This document shows, in pieces, positions 1-9,285 of a DNA stretch of 64,000 nucleotides. This stretch comes from Lachnospiraceae bacterium (GTDB taxonomy: Bacteria; Bacillota; Clostridia; Lachnospirales; Lachnospiraceae). The notes beneath the pieces were generated by a model, which worked only from the letters and a program-made list of their open reading frames with translations, ran no database searches and was not told the DNA's origin. Position 1 is the stretch's first letter; every line of letters begins with the position of its first letter. The DNA is taken from positions 62,001 to 126,000 of the forward strand of contig CAJTHM010000016.1 of the NCBI GenBank assembly GCA_910576125.1, given 5' to 3'. Position numbers and translations under genes: made by a program.

Positions 1-497
1 ATGATGCGGTCCGCGTCCCGGATGGCCGACACCTCGGGGGTAGTCACGACTAACGCCCTGTCCGCTCCGGCAATGGCATTCTGGAAGCCCTGCTCGATAC
101 CTGCCGGGCAATCCAGCAGAATGTAATCGAACTGCTCCTTTAAGTGTTCAATCACTTTCACCATCTGTCCCGGTGACACTGCAGACTTGTCCCTGGTCTG
201 GGCAGAAGGCATCAGATACAGCCCCGGATGGCGCTTGTCGCGGATCAATGCCTGCTTCACCCGGCAGTTTCCCTCCACCACGTCCACCAGATTGTAGACG
301 ATGCGGTTCTCCAGTCCCATGACCACGTCCAGATTGCGGAGGCCGATATCCGTGTCGATAAGACAGACCTTTTTCCCAAGCTTCGCCAGACCCGTTCCTA
401 CGTTTGCAGTCGTGGTGGTCTTGCCCACGCCGCCTTTTCCTGAAGTGACGACAATGACTTTGGAGCTTTTCTGCTCCATGGAATGCTCTTTTTCCAT
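1..497 (-). CDS. minD: Septum site-determining ATPase MinD (3' end cut by window edge)
   Basis: MinD is the membrane-associated ParA/Mrp-type ATPase that recruits MinC to block FtsZ ring formation away from midcell. The visible 165 residues carry the deviant Walker A motif KGGVGKTT (about residues 21-28), the LIDTDIGLRNLD segment, and LLDCPAGIEQGFQNA, all diagnostic of MinD. The ATG at 497-495 follows a GGAGGA site at the usual spacing. The gene lies 84 bases downstream of minC in the same direction, the usual minC-minD order. The C-terminal amphipathic helix and any minE lie beyond the window. The N-terminus has an extra MEKEHSMEQ segment before the first beta strand; a similar tag recurs on unrelated proteins in this window (see findings). 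Confidence 0.95.
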   Translation of the reverse strand, partial: MEKEHSMEQKSSKVIVVTSGKGGVGKTTTTANVGTGLAKLGKKVCLIDTDIGLRNLDVVMGLENRIVYNLVDVVEGNCRVKQALIRDKRHPGLYLMPSAQTRDKSAVSPGQMVKVIEHLKEQFDYILLDCPAGIEQGFQNAIAGADRALVVTTPEVSAIRDADRI

Positions 498-581
498 TTT
501 TCTGTCCTCCAAAAAAAGAATTTCGCAATGCGATTTCGATTGTCGTCCTCTAAACACTTCCAGACACGGCCTCGACGCGTA

Positions 582-1253
582 TCAGAAGCTGCTCAGCAAA
601 TCTTTGGTAAGCGCTTCGATGATGACTCTGTCGTTTTTTACGGATGCGATTTTCGGCTGTACTTTGGGTTTGATTCCCCATCTTGATCGTCTGGTACCTG
701 ATTTATATTTGAAATCGCCGATTCTGATTCTCTCCGGCTCCATTTCAAACGCTGCTATAAAAGCTCCCTCCAGCCCGTTCCCTCCTGCATGGGCTTTCCC
801 GTATAGTCCTCCCAATATGATGATGTTCTTCGCGCTGATGATGCTGCTTCCCGGATAGACATCCCCCAGCATGATGATGCTGTTCTCCGTCTCCAGCACT
901 TCCCCGTCTTTCAAATCGCCCCGGAAGAACTGCCCCTCCGGCTTCTGAGCCATGGCTGCTTCCGTGCGCTCCAGCGCCTTCACGTAATTTTTATTGACGG
1001 TATCATCCTTTTCCACAATGCACATAACGTTGATGTCGCTGTTGTCCCGGATGGTCTCCAGTATCCGGATTTCTTCCACGTCCGTCACGGTGCGTCCCTC
1101 TATGGACAGCGCCATGGTGACCGCGCCGAAGAAATTCCTGGCATCGGAGAATTTGTATCCTATTTCCTCCAAAAGATTTTCAAAGGGCATCTCCGCGTTC
1201 AGATATAATGCAATTCCATTGGGAAAGCTTTTGATGATGACTGCTTCTCTCAT
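582..1253 (-). CDS. minC: Septum site-determining protein MinC
   Basis: This is the FtsZ-assembly inhibitor activated by MinD. The 223-residue protein has the N-terminal MinC domain and a C-terminal beta-helix domain that begins around VYPGSSIISAKNIIILGGLYGKA, matching the conserved MinC C-domain pattern of glycine turns. I chose the ATG at 1253 because GGAGGGCGG sits directly upstream. A longer reading from 1283 would overlap the end of the PBP2 gene and has no better site. It lies just downstream of PBP2 and upstream of minD, which places Min in the elongation/division block. Nothing unusual was seen. Confidence 0.93.
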   Translation of the reverse strand: MREAVIIKSFPNGIALYLNAEMPFENLLEEIGYKFSDARNFFGAVTMALSIEGRTVTDVEEIRILETIRDNSDINVMCIVEKDDTVNKNYVKALERTEAAMAQKPEGQFFRGDLKDGEVLETENSIIMLGDVYPGSSIISAKNIIILGGLYGKAHAGGNGLEGAFIAAFEMEPERIRIGDFKYKSGTRRSRWGIKPKVQPKIASVKNDRVIIEALTKDLLSSF

Positions 1254-1272
1254 GCTCCGCCCTCCTTTTTGT

Positions 1273-4200
1273 CTAGCGCTCATTGGTGATACCGCCGTCC
1301 GGCTCGTCCGCCGTGCCGGTAATCAGTTCATCCACCTCAGCCAGACCATAATAATATTTCACCACATCTCTGGTAGCCTGCGCCGCATAGTCCGAGGAAT
1401 ATCCGAAAGGAATTCTCGTGACGATGCTGATTTCAGGCTGCTCATAGGGCGCATAGCAGGCGAACAGCGCATGGCTGGGCCTGTCATTGGTCTGCTCCGC
1501 CGTACCGGTCTTTCCGGCCACGTTCACCGCCAGATTGCTGAAATAGCTCTTGCTCTCCACCACCTGGCGCATTCCCAGATGGATGGCATTCCAATATTCC
1601 GCAGGCATCTCCACGATATTGCGGAGGTCCGGCTGGAATTCCTCCACTACCTCGCCCTCAGAATCCGCTATTTTATCCAATAAAGTCAGATTATAACAAT
1701 AACCGCCGTTGGCCACCGTGGTCACATACCGGGCAATCCCCGTCAGCGTATAGCTGTTGCTGCCCTGGCCGATGGAGGAACGCACCGGATCCTCCGTAGA
1801 CACATTGGGAGAGGCCTCGGATATCTCGACGCCGGACTTCTCCGTCAGTCCGAACTGCTCCGCGTACTTATACAGCGTATCCAGACCCTCCGTCTCATTA
1901 TAGATGCCTGAGCCCATGGAAAGCTGGTATCCTATCTCATAGAAATAAACGTCGCAGGACTCGCGGATAGCTGACACAACCGTCTCGTCCCCATGCCCGT
2001 ATCGGTTCCAGCAGTTGGGCGGAGGATCGATTTCCGTGAAGATTCCCTTACAGTCAACCTTACTGTCCAAGTTCACAACGCCCTCCATCAATCCGGCGGC
2101 CGCTGACAGCATCTTAAAGGTTGAGCCCGGCGCCGCCGCATACTGGGTGGCATAATTGTACTGAGGATTGGACTTGTCCGCATTCAGCTGGGCGTAATAC
2201 TCCGCATCGATAGAATTGGCCATCTTATTGTTGTCATATCCGGGATAGGACACGATGGCCAGCACATCTCCCGTGTTCACATCCGTGACCACGCAGGAGG
2301 CGTTGCAGGGATCCAGGGCCAGCTGAGCGGGCGTGATATCCAGATGGTCTATACGGTTCATCATGAACTGCCATGCGCTCATCCTCCCTTCAAAAACAGC
2401 CTCTCTCTCGTCCTCCGGCACTGAAATCCTGCCCTGTTCACAGAGAATCTGGCATACCTGTCTGCCGCTTATCACATCATTCAGAAGCATATATTTGTAA
2501 AAACGTTTCTGAAACTCCGTATTATTGTCTGCCATTTCAATGATATATTCCAATATCTTGTCATAGATTTCCGCAGAATCGGAGTACTTGTCGTCCAAAT
2601 CCAGCTTGCTCACATCAATCCAGTTCTGAGAGATGCAGTGCTTCAGATACTCGCTTAGACTGATGACCTCCTCCGTGGCCCAGGCCACCTGCGTGGCATC
2701 ATCCGACACCACCGCATCCGCCATGATGATGCCGTTTCTGCGCAGCAGCGTCACGATGTTGCTCTGGTAGACCTGATATTCCTTGGAAAGCTGATTATAA
2801 GGGGTAAACCCTTCTGTCAGTTCATAGCGCAACGTATCATAGGCAGCCGCTTTGTAGGCCAGATAAGCCGCGTAGACTTCCTTTTCCGTCTCCATGGCAT
2901 CTTCCCCGGCCATGGATCTGATATCGATGACGGAATTATCGAACATGGTAAAATACACATCATATATGGGAATTCGGATAGCGCTGCTGTCCGCGTTCTT
3001 CGCAGGGACATATTCCTTGGCATTGATAATCATGTCGGACACCAGACCCGCCAGCTTCTGCTCCATGATGTGGTAGATAGCCTCTGTCAGGTCCTTGTCG
3101 ATGGTCAGATACACATCCTGTCCCGCCGTGGCCTCCTTGCGCTCCTCGATGGAGATGACCTTGCCCATGTTGTCCACGATGACTTTCTCATAACCTTTCT
3201 GGCCCTGGAGCGTGGTCTCCAGGTAGGATTCTATACCGCTCTTGCCTACCACGTCGTTGATATTGTAGACATCGCTTCCGAATCCCTGCTCCTCCATCTG
3301 GCTGTTCAGATCCGCCAGCTCATCGGAGGAAATCTTGCCCGTGTATCCCAGCACATGGGCGAAATATTCGGAGTCCACATAACGGCGCACCGTGTCCGCC
3401 TCTATGGTTACCCCTGGCAGGGACTGAGAGTTCTCCATGATGACTGCCACCGTCTTCTCGTTCACATTGGTGGCCACAGTAGTGCCGATATATTTCCGGA
3501 AAGAGGTCAGGTTCATGGCATACCGGATGGTGACCATGGTCAGCCAGTCCTCTTTGGTATAGCCGTCCCCCACCAGGAACTTGCTTTTGGAATTGTCAGG
3601 ATCCTCATAGTTTCCGATAGCAAAATTAGCAGTACCACTTAAGAATGCCATGATGTCATCCGCCGTGGCGGTGCGCTCCTCATCTTTCAGATCCCCGATG
3701 TCAGGCTTTCCGTATACATCCGCGATGAAGCGCAGCAGGCTGACGCCTTCCACTGAATATTGGAATTCCCTGTCTTCGTTTAAAAATATCTTAAAATCCG
3801 TGATACATTTGTCGCCGTTCTTCTCGATCATCTGAATCAGCCGGTAGACCGTGTCGTTCAGATTCGCGTTCTTGAGCCTCCCTGATTCGAATACGTCCTC
3901 TATCTTCACTGAATACGCCAGCTCGTTGTATGCCAGCACATTTCCGTTCCTGTCATAGATATTGCCCCGGGTGCTTGCGATGTCGCGGGTCTTCTCTATC
4001 TCCAGGACAAACTCCTCAAGATATTCAGAACCGTGGACAATCTGCAAGTCGAAGCAGCGATAGATCAGCACGCCCGCGAACAGACAGAATACCACTGTGA
4101 AAACTGTCAGTCTGCTGGTTATGATGCCGATTATCTTTTCCTTGAACTCATCAAACAAATTTCTGTGCTCTCTTTCTTTCATATCCCTCCAGCTTTTCAT
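1273..4200 (-). CDS. mrdA: Class B penicillin-binding protein 2 (elongasome transpeptidase) with a large insertion
   Basis: This transpeptidase crosslinks peptidoglycan during cell elongation and works with MreBCD and RodA. It has a short cytoplasmic N-terminus, one membrane anchor (about residues 30-48), a dimerisation domain containing STRGNIYDRNGNVLA, and a transpeptidase domain with SxxK (PGSTFK, S693/K696), SCD (S748) and KTG (AGKTGTAEQ). At 975 residues it is far longer than the roughly 600-700 of typical PBP2. The excess is a block of about 240 residues between the first transpeptidase strand region (LTIDKDLTEAI, about 365) and DPCNASCVVTDVNTGDVLA (about 630). The start overlaps the mreD 3' end by about 50 bases. 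An alternative ATG at 4182 lies close behind GGAGGG, so the exact start is uncertain. Confidence 0.92.
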   Translation of the reverse strand: MKSWRDMKEREHRNLFDEFKEKIIGIITSRLTVFTVVFCLFAGVLIYRCFDLQIVHGSEYLEEFVLEIEKTRDIASTRGNIYDRNGNVLAYNELAYSVKIEDVFESGRLKNANLNDTVYRLIQMIEKNGDKCITDFKIFLNEDREFQYSVEGVSLLRFIADVYGKPDIGDLKDEERTATADDIMAFLSGTANFAIGNYEDPDNSKSKFLVGDGYTKEDWLTMVTIRYAMNLTSFRKYIGTTVATNVNEKTVAVIMENSQSLPGVTIEADTVRRYVDSEYFAHVLGYTGKISSDELADLNSQMEEQGFGSDVYNINDVVGKSGIESYLETTLQGQKGYEKVIVDNMGKVISIEERKEATAGQDVYLTIDKDLTEAIYHIMEQKLAGLVSDMIINAKEYVPAKNADSSAIRIPIYDVYFTMFDNSVIDIRSMAGEDAMETEKEVYAAYLAYKAAAYDTLRYELTEGFTPYNQLSKEYQVYQSNIVTLLRRNGIIMADAVVSDDATQVAWATEEVISLSEYLKHCISQNWIDVSKLDLDDKYSDSAEIYDKILEYIIEMADNNTEFQKRFYKYMLLNDVISGRQVCQILCEQGRISVPEDEREAVFEGRMSAWQFMMNRIDHLDITPAQLALDPCNASCVVTDVNTGDVLAIVSYPGYDNNKMANSIDAEYYAQLNADKSNPQYNYATQYAAAPGSTFKMLSAAAGLMEGVVNLDSKVDCKGIFTEIDPPPNCWNRYGHGDETVVSAIRESCDVYFYEIGYQLSMGSGIYNETEGLDTLYKYAEQFGLTEKSGVEISEASPNVSTEDPVRSSIGQGSNSYTLTGIARYVTTVANGGYCYNLTLLDKIADSEGEVVEEFQPDLRNIVEMPAEYWNAIHLGMRQVVESKSYFSNLAVNVAGKTGTAEQTNDRPSHALFACYAPYEQPEISIVTRIPFGYSSDYAAQATRDVVKYYYGLAEVDELITGTADEPDGGITNER

Positions 4201-4669
4201 TGACTTTCAGAATCACTGGATACAAAAATAAGGTTACGACAATGGTGTACAATGTCTCCGGCAGGATGATGTGGGTAAAATAATAGGAAAAAGCAAACCT
4301 GCTCCGAAGCATAAAAGTCAGAATATAGCATATGATTCCATAGGACAGGTCGCTTACCACAATCAGCGCCAGCGGAAGCTTGATATCCTCAGGGTAAAAA
4401 ATCTTGCAGAACTTTCCGTTCAAAAAGCCTATGTACATCAGCAACAGCGCATAAAAGCCCAGGAATCCGCCGAAAAAGATATCGCTCATAAGCCCGCAGA
4501 AGAAACCGATCAGCAGTCCTTCCCGCTCTCCTCTCATAAATCCGAAAGAAGACGTCAATATAATCATAAGGTTCGGTATGATGCCCGCCAGGGCCAGGCT
4601 GCTAAAGACACTGCACTGCAGGACGAAACATACGATAATGAATACTGTCACAACTATTTTACGAAGCAT
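4151..4669 (-). CDS. mreD: Rod shape-determining membrane protein MreD
   Basis: MreD is a small integral membrane component of the elongasome that links MreC and PBP2/RodA. The 172 residues are almost entirely hydrophobic, with about five membrane segments and the typical GFMRGEREGLLIGFFCGLM stretch that marks the MreD family. The start at 4669 follows GGGGAG. It lies 25 bases after mreC and overlaps the start of the PBP2 gene, as expected for a translationally coupled mre operon. Confidence 0.9.
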   Translation of the reverse strand: MLRKIVVTVFIIVCFVLQCSVFSSLALAGIIPNLMIILTSSFGFMRGEREGLLIGFFCGLMSDIFFGGFLGFYALLLMYIGFLNGKFCKIFYPEDIKLPLALIVVSDLSYGIICYILTFMLRSRFAFSYYFTHIILPETLYTIVVTLFLYPVILKVNEKLEGYERKRAQKFV

Positions 4670-4694
4670 GCGTACTCCCCTTAAGGCTCTGCGG

Positions 4695-5564
4695 TCACTC
4701 CACCACGGCCTGTTTCATGTCCGTGATGATCAGGACCTCCCCCAGGTGCTCGAAATCCACCGCAGGTATGATTTCTCCCGATTTGGTCAGATTGTTGGCA
4801 TCTTTATTGATGGTGCTGATGTACCCAATCAGGATATTGGGCAGATACTTGTCACTGATATTAGATGTGACTACCTTATCTCCCTCCATCACCTTGTCCT
4901 GTCCGTCCACCAGCTGGCTGAAAGTGATGCAGCCTTCGGCCATCAGTTTCAGATCGCCTGTCACGGTCATATTGTCCTCTGTGGAAAGCGTCATGGCGCT
5001 GACATGGACATTATCCGATATGATAGAGGTCACACGGGCCCAGTTAGGGCCTACAGAGGTAATGCGCCCCACAAGGCCGCCCTCCGCGATGACATTCATG
5101 TCCACAGCCAGGCCGTCTTCCTCCCCCTTGTCAATCAGGAAAGAGGAATACCAGTTCCCGGAGTCCCTCCCTATGATTCTGGCTCCCACTTTGTTGTATT
5201 CCGCATACTGTCCATCCAGAGCGAACAGTTCCCGGAGCTTGTTCAGTTCATATTTATCCTGCTGGAGCAAAGTATTCTCCTCAATCAGCGCGGCCAGCTC
5301 CGCTTTCAGCTGTGCATTCTCATCTAAAAGCGTCCGAATCTGCACCAGCTCCTCGGAACGGTGGGAAAGCCATCCCCCCACTTTCTCGATTCCCTGCTGA
5401 AAAGGCACGACTACATACCCAACCACCACGTTAAGCGGCCGATTGAATACATCCGTGCCAAAAGTGACCAGCATCATGAGAGTACAGAGCACCGTTAAAA
5501 CAAAAAGGAGATATTTACTCGGCAGGGTAAACCGCTCTCCTTTTCTCTTTATGACCGGACTCAT
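4695..5564 (-). CDS. mreC: Rod shape-determining protein MreC
   Basis: MreC is a bitopic membrane protein that organises PBP2 outside the membrane. The 289-residue protein shows a basic N-terminus, one membrane helix (about residues 18-38), a long coiled coil (about 70-115, rich in L/E/K heptads such as LLDENAQLKAELAALIEE) and a C-terminal double beta-barrel region with IGRDSGNWYSSFLIDKGEEDGL and GLVGRI, both typical of MreC. Its ATG overlaps the mreB stop by four bases (ATGA), a sign of translational coupling. Confidence 0.93.
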   Translation of the reverse strand: MSPVIKRKGERFTLPSKYLLFVLTVLCTLMMLVTFGTDVFNRPLNVVVGYVVVPFQQGIEKVGGWLSHRSEELVQIRTLLDENAQLKAELAALIEENTLLQQDKYELNKLRELFALDGQYAEYNKVGARIIGRDSGNWYSSFLIDKGEEDGLAVDMNVIAEGGLVGRITSVGPNWARVTSIISDNVHVSAMTLSTEDNMTVTGDLKLMAEGCITFSQLVDGQDKVMEGDKVVTSNISDKYLPNILIGYISTINKDANNLTKSGEIIPAVDFEHLGEVLIITDMKQAVVE

Positions 5565-6571
5565 TTGCTCATCCCTTCAATCGCGTAGGCTACGGACTTG
5601 TAATTGTCGTCCTTGATTATCTTGGAAAGGCCCAGCACCACGCTGGTGACGGGATTCTCAGCCACATTCACTTTCAGCCCAGTCCCCGCGGCCAGCCGGT
5701 CCGCCAGATGACTGATCTGGGAAGCGCCTCCTGTGAGATAAATGCCGTGGCGGTAGATATCCGCCGCAAGCTCGGGCGGCGTCCTCTCCAGAATCACTTT
5801 CACATTGTCGATGATGGAGGCAAAATGCTCTTCCAGGCACTCCACCACCAGCTTTGTAGGGATTTCCCGCTCTATGGGCAGGCCGGTGACGATGTCTCTG
5901 CCGTAGACGATGGCGCCCTTGCCCTCCTGCTCCAAATCCTTTAAGGAAATCTTCACAGACTCGGAAGTCCTGCCGCCGATGATCAGGCTGAACTCTTTCC
6001 TGACCGCGGCCCGGATTGCCTCGTCGAACTTCAGGCCTCCTGCCTTGATCAGGCGGCTCAGCACGATGCCGCCCAGAGAAAGAATGGAAATCTCCGTGGT
6101 CTCATAGCCCACATTGACTACCAGCACGCCCTGGGAGTTCTTCACATCGATATCCAGCCCCAGGCCGTCCGCCACGGCCTTTTCCACCACCATGATCTTC
6201 TTCGCTTTCACATTGGCGTATTTGACCAAATCATAAAACGCCCGCTTTTCCACATCCGTCACGTCAGTGGGCACCGCGATATAGAAATCTGCCGGCTTGC
6301 AGTTTCCTTTCTGCAGGTCATTGATGAAATATCGTACTAAAGTCTCCATATTTTTGATATCTGCGATGACGCCGTTGGTCAGAGGATAGGAAATATGGAT
6401 ATTGCCGGGAGCTTTCTCGTACATCTCAAATGCAGAGTTCCCATATGCAAACAGGACCTTCTTGTTCTCGATGGCAATCATGTTCTTCTCTACCATGATA
6501 CTGTCATCGCCCCTGCTGTAAATTTTGATGTTGTTGGTACCCAAATCGATACCGAATGCGTTGTTTGCCAA
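5561..6571 (-). CDS. mreB: Rod shape-determining protein MreB (actin homologue)
   Basis: MreB is the cytoskeletal actin-like ATPase that guides lateral wall synthesis. The 336 residues include the phosphate-1 loop FGIDLGTNNIKIY at the N-terminus, a phosphate-2 region (VLVVNVGYETTEISIL) and the adenosine motif YLTGGASQ near residue 280. The initiation codon is TTG (6571-6569), placed eight bases after AAAGGGG; no ATG is available in that position. The gene heads the mreBCD-PBP2-minCD run. Phosphate-1 GTNN in place of GTAN is a small departure from the commonest MreB sequence, so an Mbl-like paralogue is possible. Confidence 0.93.
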   Translation of the reverse strand: MANNAFGIDLGTNNIKIYSRGDDSIMVEKNMIAIENKKVLFAYGNSAFEMYEKAPGNIHISYPLTNGVIADIKNMETLVRYFINDLQKGNCKPADFYIAVPTDVTDVEKRAFYDLVKYANVKAKKIMVVEKAVADGLGLDIDVKNSQGVLVVNVGYETTEISILSLGGIVLSRLIKAGGLKFDEAIRAAVRKEFSLIIGGRTSESVKISLKDLEQEGKGAIVYGRDIVTGLPIEREIPTKLVVECLEEHFASIIDNVKVILERTPPELAADIYRHGIYLTGGASQISHLADRLAAGTGLKVNVAENPVTSVVLGLSKIIKDDNYKSVAYAIEGMSK

Positions 6572-6661
6572 AATGACAACCCCTTTCTAATCGTATACAA
6601 TAGAATCCCCGCTTCGCGAGTCCTCTATCATCATGAATAAGCCTGTCCGGCCTGATGAAAA

Positions 6662-7414
6662 TCATACCGGCTGCTTTTCCGCAGACTGCGGTTCGCAGAA
6701 CCATGCGTGCTCCTTAAAGCTGACATAGCAGTTGTCGCCGATGACCACATGATCCAGGAGCCGTATGCCCATCCTCTCCCCGGTCTCCCTCACATTGAAG
6801 GTGAGCTCTCTGTCGGACGCGCTGGGTGTAGGATCTCCGCTGGGATGATTGTGCACCAGCAGGATGTTCACCGCCCGGCTCTCCAGCGCCGCCAGAAAAA
6901 TCTCCCTGGGAGAGATCAGCGACATGTTGACGCTGCCCTCCGACAGCTTTCTCTCGCAGATCAGCTGTCCCTTGGCGTCCAGGCAGGCCACCATCACACA
7001 CTCTGTCTCCCGGTGCCGCAGCTTTTCCATGAAATAAGCCGCCACCTGGCCCGAACTGGTGAAATTCAGCCCCTCTCTGGCCTTTGCCATGCTCATCCGC
7101 ATGGACAGTTCCGTCAGGCATTTCAGCCGGACTGCCTTTACCTCTCCGATTCCCCTGATGCTCATAAGCTCGTCCAAAGACACATCATAGAGGCCCAAAA
7201 GCCCTTCCTTGGGATATCTGGCCAGGCCCATGACCTCCTCTGCCACCTGCAGCACATGATTGTCTTTGGTGCCGGTGCGGAGGATGATTGCCAGCAGCTC
7301 TATCTCCGTCAGATTCTCCGGCCCGAACCGCAGGAATCTCTCATAGGGAAGCTCTGCGGCTTTCTTCAGTGCGCTTTTTGTCTTCGTTTTCTCAGCGGAA
7401 TGCTTTTCTTCCAT
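6662..7414 (-). CDS. radC: RadC family JAB/JAMM-domain protein
   Basis: The 250-residue protein has an N-terminal helix-hairpin-helix region (MSIRGIGEVKAVRLKCL) and a C-terminal JAMM metal motif HNHPSGDPTPSASD, which define the RadC (DUF2466) family. Its biochemical role is unsettled; the historical DNA-repair assignment is not well supported. Location next to mreB is standard in Firmicutes. The ATG at 7414 is preceded by AAAGGAGAC. The N-terminus (MEEKHSAEK) precedes the conserved part of the family and resembles the start of three other proteins in this window. Confidence 0.92.
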   Translation of the reverse strand: MEEKHSAEKTKTKSALKKAAELPYERFLRFGPENLTEIELLAIILRTGTKDNHVLQVAEEVMGLARYPKEGLLGLYDVSLDELMSIRGIGEVKAVRLKCLTELSMRMSMAKAREGLNFTSSGQVAAYFMEKLRHRETECVMVACLDAKGQLICERKLSEGSVNMSLISPREIFLAALESRAVNILLVHNHPSGDPTPSASDRELTFNVRETGERMGIRLLDHVVIGDNCYVSFKEHAWFCEPQSAEKQPV

Positions 7415-7476
7415 GTCCGATACGTCTCCTTTCCCTTCTCCGACGCATCAGGCGGCCCATTCCCCCGGCCGCAGGA

Positions 7477-7716
7477 CTATCTGATAAAACGATATACTAC
7501 CAATGCGATTACGACACCTATGACACTCGCTATGGTTATCTGGATTGTCAGGCCAAAGGTCAGGACAATGAATCCCAGATCGAGCACCACAGGTGAACTC
7601 ATCCCGAAAGATTGCCCATAGTTCAGAAATGTGCCCGAAAAATAAGTGCCGATGAATCTGCCGATGACGAATCCCACCAGTATCAGTACCAGCAGTACCC
7701 AGTTTACTTTCTTCAA
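7477..7716 (-). CDS. Small membrane protein, DUF4321-like
   Basis: The 79-residue protein has two hydrophobic segments separated by a short loop (VLLVLILVGFVIGRFIG, and LGFIVLTFGLTIQITIASVIGVVIALVVY). The size, topology and position just upstream of radC/mreB match the DUF4321 family of Clostridia, whose function is unknown. I chose TTG at 7716 because GGAAGAGG lies seven bases before it and the protein then begins MKKVNWVLL. The longer frame to 7779 adds a basic stretch with no convincing start site. Confidence 0.7.
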   Translation of the reverse strand: MKKVNWVLLVLILVGFVIGRFIGTYFSGTFLNYGQSFGMSSPVVLDLGFIVLTFGLTIQITIASVIGVVIALVVYRFIR

Positions 7717-7826
7717 GCCGATACCTCTTCCTTCTTTTGTCCGCCGCACCCGCGCTGCATGCACAAATGCGCCCGGCATACAGAAAACACTTTGCCCTGG
7801 ATGAATCTTCCTGTACGCACGTTTCT

Positions 7827-7832
7827 ATAGTA
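7827..7832 (-). promoter_or_regulatory. Possible -10 box for the DUF4321/radC transcript
   Basis: On the minus strand, TGTGATACTAT gives an extended -10 (TG then TACTAT) about 110 bases before the DUF4321 start. No well-spaced -35 was found: TTGTGT lies 20 bases upstream. Low confidence. Confidence 0.3.
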
Positions 7833-7896
7833 TCACAAAAAACATAAGCTGTACACAAAAATCATAGATTTTATTTTGAGTTTTTTCTACACAAAG

Positions 7897-9195
7897 CTAC
7901 AGCTTTAAGCTGTTTTTATCCAGCAATCCCCTGTTTACGAGGGATTGAAGGGATTTTAAAATGCCGAATTTCGCATGCTGCCAGGTCAGGCCGCCCTGAA
8001 AATACACAGCATATGGCGGCTTGATGGGCGCATCCGCGGAGAGCTCTATGGAAGATCCGGAGACGAACGCCCCTGCCGCCATGATGACCTGGGAATCATA
8101 TCCCGGCATATCCCACCCTTCCGGCGTCACATGGCTGTCCACCGGCGCTGCCGCCTGGATGCCCTGGCAGAATGCGATGACAGCTTCCGGTGTGCCGAAA
8201 GTCACTGCCTGGATGATGTCATGCCTGCTCTCGCTGCCGTCCGGTACCACGGCATAGCCTAAGCCTTCATACAGGTTCGCCGCGAAAATCGCGCCTTTTA
8301 AGGCGGATGCCGTCACTGTAGGAGCCAGGAACAGTCCCTGATAGAAGTCTTTCAGAATCCCCAGTGAGGCTCCTACCTCCTTGCCCAGCCCGGGAGAGGT
8401 GAGCCGGTAAGCCGCGTTCTCCACGCACGCTTTCCTACCGGCGATGTATCCCCCGATAGGCGCAAGGCCGCCCCCGGGATTCTTGATGAGGGAGCCTACC
8501 ACCATGTCTGCCCCCACGTCGCCGGGCTCTGCTGTCTCCACGAATTCCCCGTAGCAGTTGTCCACCATGCAGATCAGGTCAGGCTTGATGCCCTTGACGA
8601 AAGCAATCAGCTCCCCGATCTGCCCCACCGAAAAGGTAGGGCGGGTCTGATAGCCTTTGGAACGCTGAATGGTGACCAGGCGGGTGCGCTCTCCAATGGC
8701 CGCCCGGATGGCATCATAATCAAAGCTGCCATCCGCAAGCAGATCCACCTGTCTGTAACTGATTCCGTATTCTGCCAGGGAGCCTTTGGAGGGGCGGATG
8801 CCGATGACTTCCTCCAATGTATCATAGGGCTTCCCCACCGGGGAGAGCAGCTCGTCCCCAGGGCGCAGGTTGCTCATCAGCGCCAGGGCCAGGGCGTGGG
8901 TGCCGCAGGTAATCTGGGGGCGGACCAGCGCGTCCTCCGTATGGAATATCTTCGCGTAGACCGCCTCCAGCGTGTCCCTGCCCAGGTCGTTGTAGCCGTA
9001 GCCGGTGGTGCCCAGGAGACAGGCTTCGCTGACCTGGCATTCCTGCATGGCGTTTATGACTTTCAGTTGATTGTATTCCGTGATTTCGTCTATCTGCTGG
9101 AACCGGTCGGCCAGCTTCTTGAGGATAGCTTCACCGTATGCGTAGATTTCGCTGTCGATGCCCATTTGGGCGTATATGTTCTGTATTTCTTCCAT
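7897..9195 (-). CDS. Methionine gamma-lyase-like PLP enzyme (aluminium-resistance family)
   Basis: The 432-residue fold-type I PLP protein belongs to the Met_gamma_lyase/aluminium-resistance family (PF06838). Visible features are RPQITCGTHALALAL, the QRSKGYQTRPTF segment, MVDNCYGEFVE (the aspartate that contacts the PLP ring nitrogen) and the Schiff-base region SLIKNPGGGLAPIGGY. The physiological substrate of this family is uncertain. It is usually found near miaA and mutL in Clostridia, as here. The ATG at 9195 has no close ribosome site. An AAGGAGGG lies 27 bases upstream, separated by a small stem (GCTGC/GCAGC), so translation may depend on that hairpin bringing the site closer. Confidence 0.88.
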   Translation of the reverse strand: MEEIQNIYAQMGIDSEIYAYGEAILKKLADRFQQIDEITEYNQLKVINAMQECQVSEACLLGTTGYGYNDLGRDTLEAVYAKIFHTEDALVRPQITCGTHALALALMSNLRPGDELLSPVGKPYDTLEEVIGIRPSKGSLAEYGISYRQVDLLADGSFDYDAIRAAIGERTRLVTIQRSKGYQTRPTFSVGQIGELIAFVKGIKPDLICMVDNCYGEFVETAEPGDVGADMVVGSLIKNPGGGLAPIGGYIAGRKACVENAAYRLTSPGLGKEVGASLGILKDFYQGLFLAPTVTASALKGAIFAANLYEGLGYAVVPDGSESRHDIIQAVTFGTPEAVIAFCQGIQAAAPVDSHVTPEGWDMPGYDSQVIMAAGAFVSGSSIELSADAPIKPPYAVYFQGGLTWQHAKFGILKSLQSLVNRGLLDKNSLKL

Positions 9196-9285
9196 GATTA
9201 CTCTGTCGCTGCTTTTGGCAGCCCTCCTTGTGGGTATCTATCTCTTTCCGGAATCTCCGGGCCGTTTAGCATAGGAAGCGATTCT

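Noticed and set aside
6662-7414. RadC as a sign of a mobile island
   Set aside because: RadC-like proteins occur on mobile elements, but here it sits in the conserved mreB-radC arrangement, so it is the chromosomal gene.
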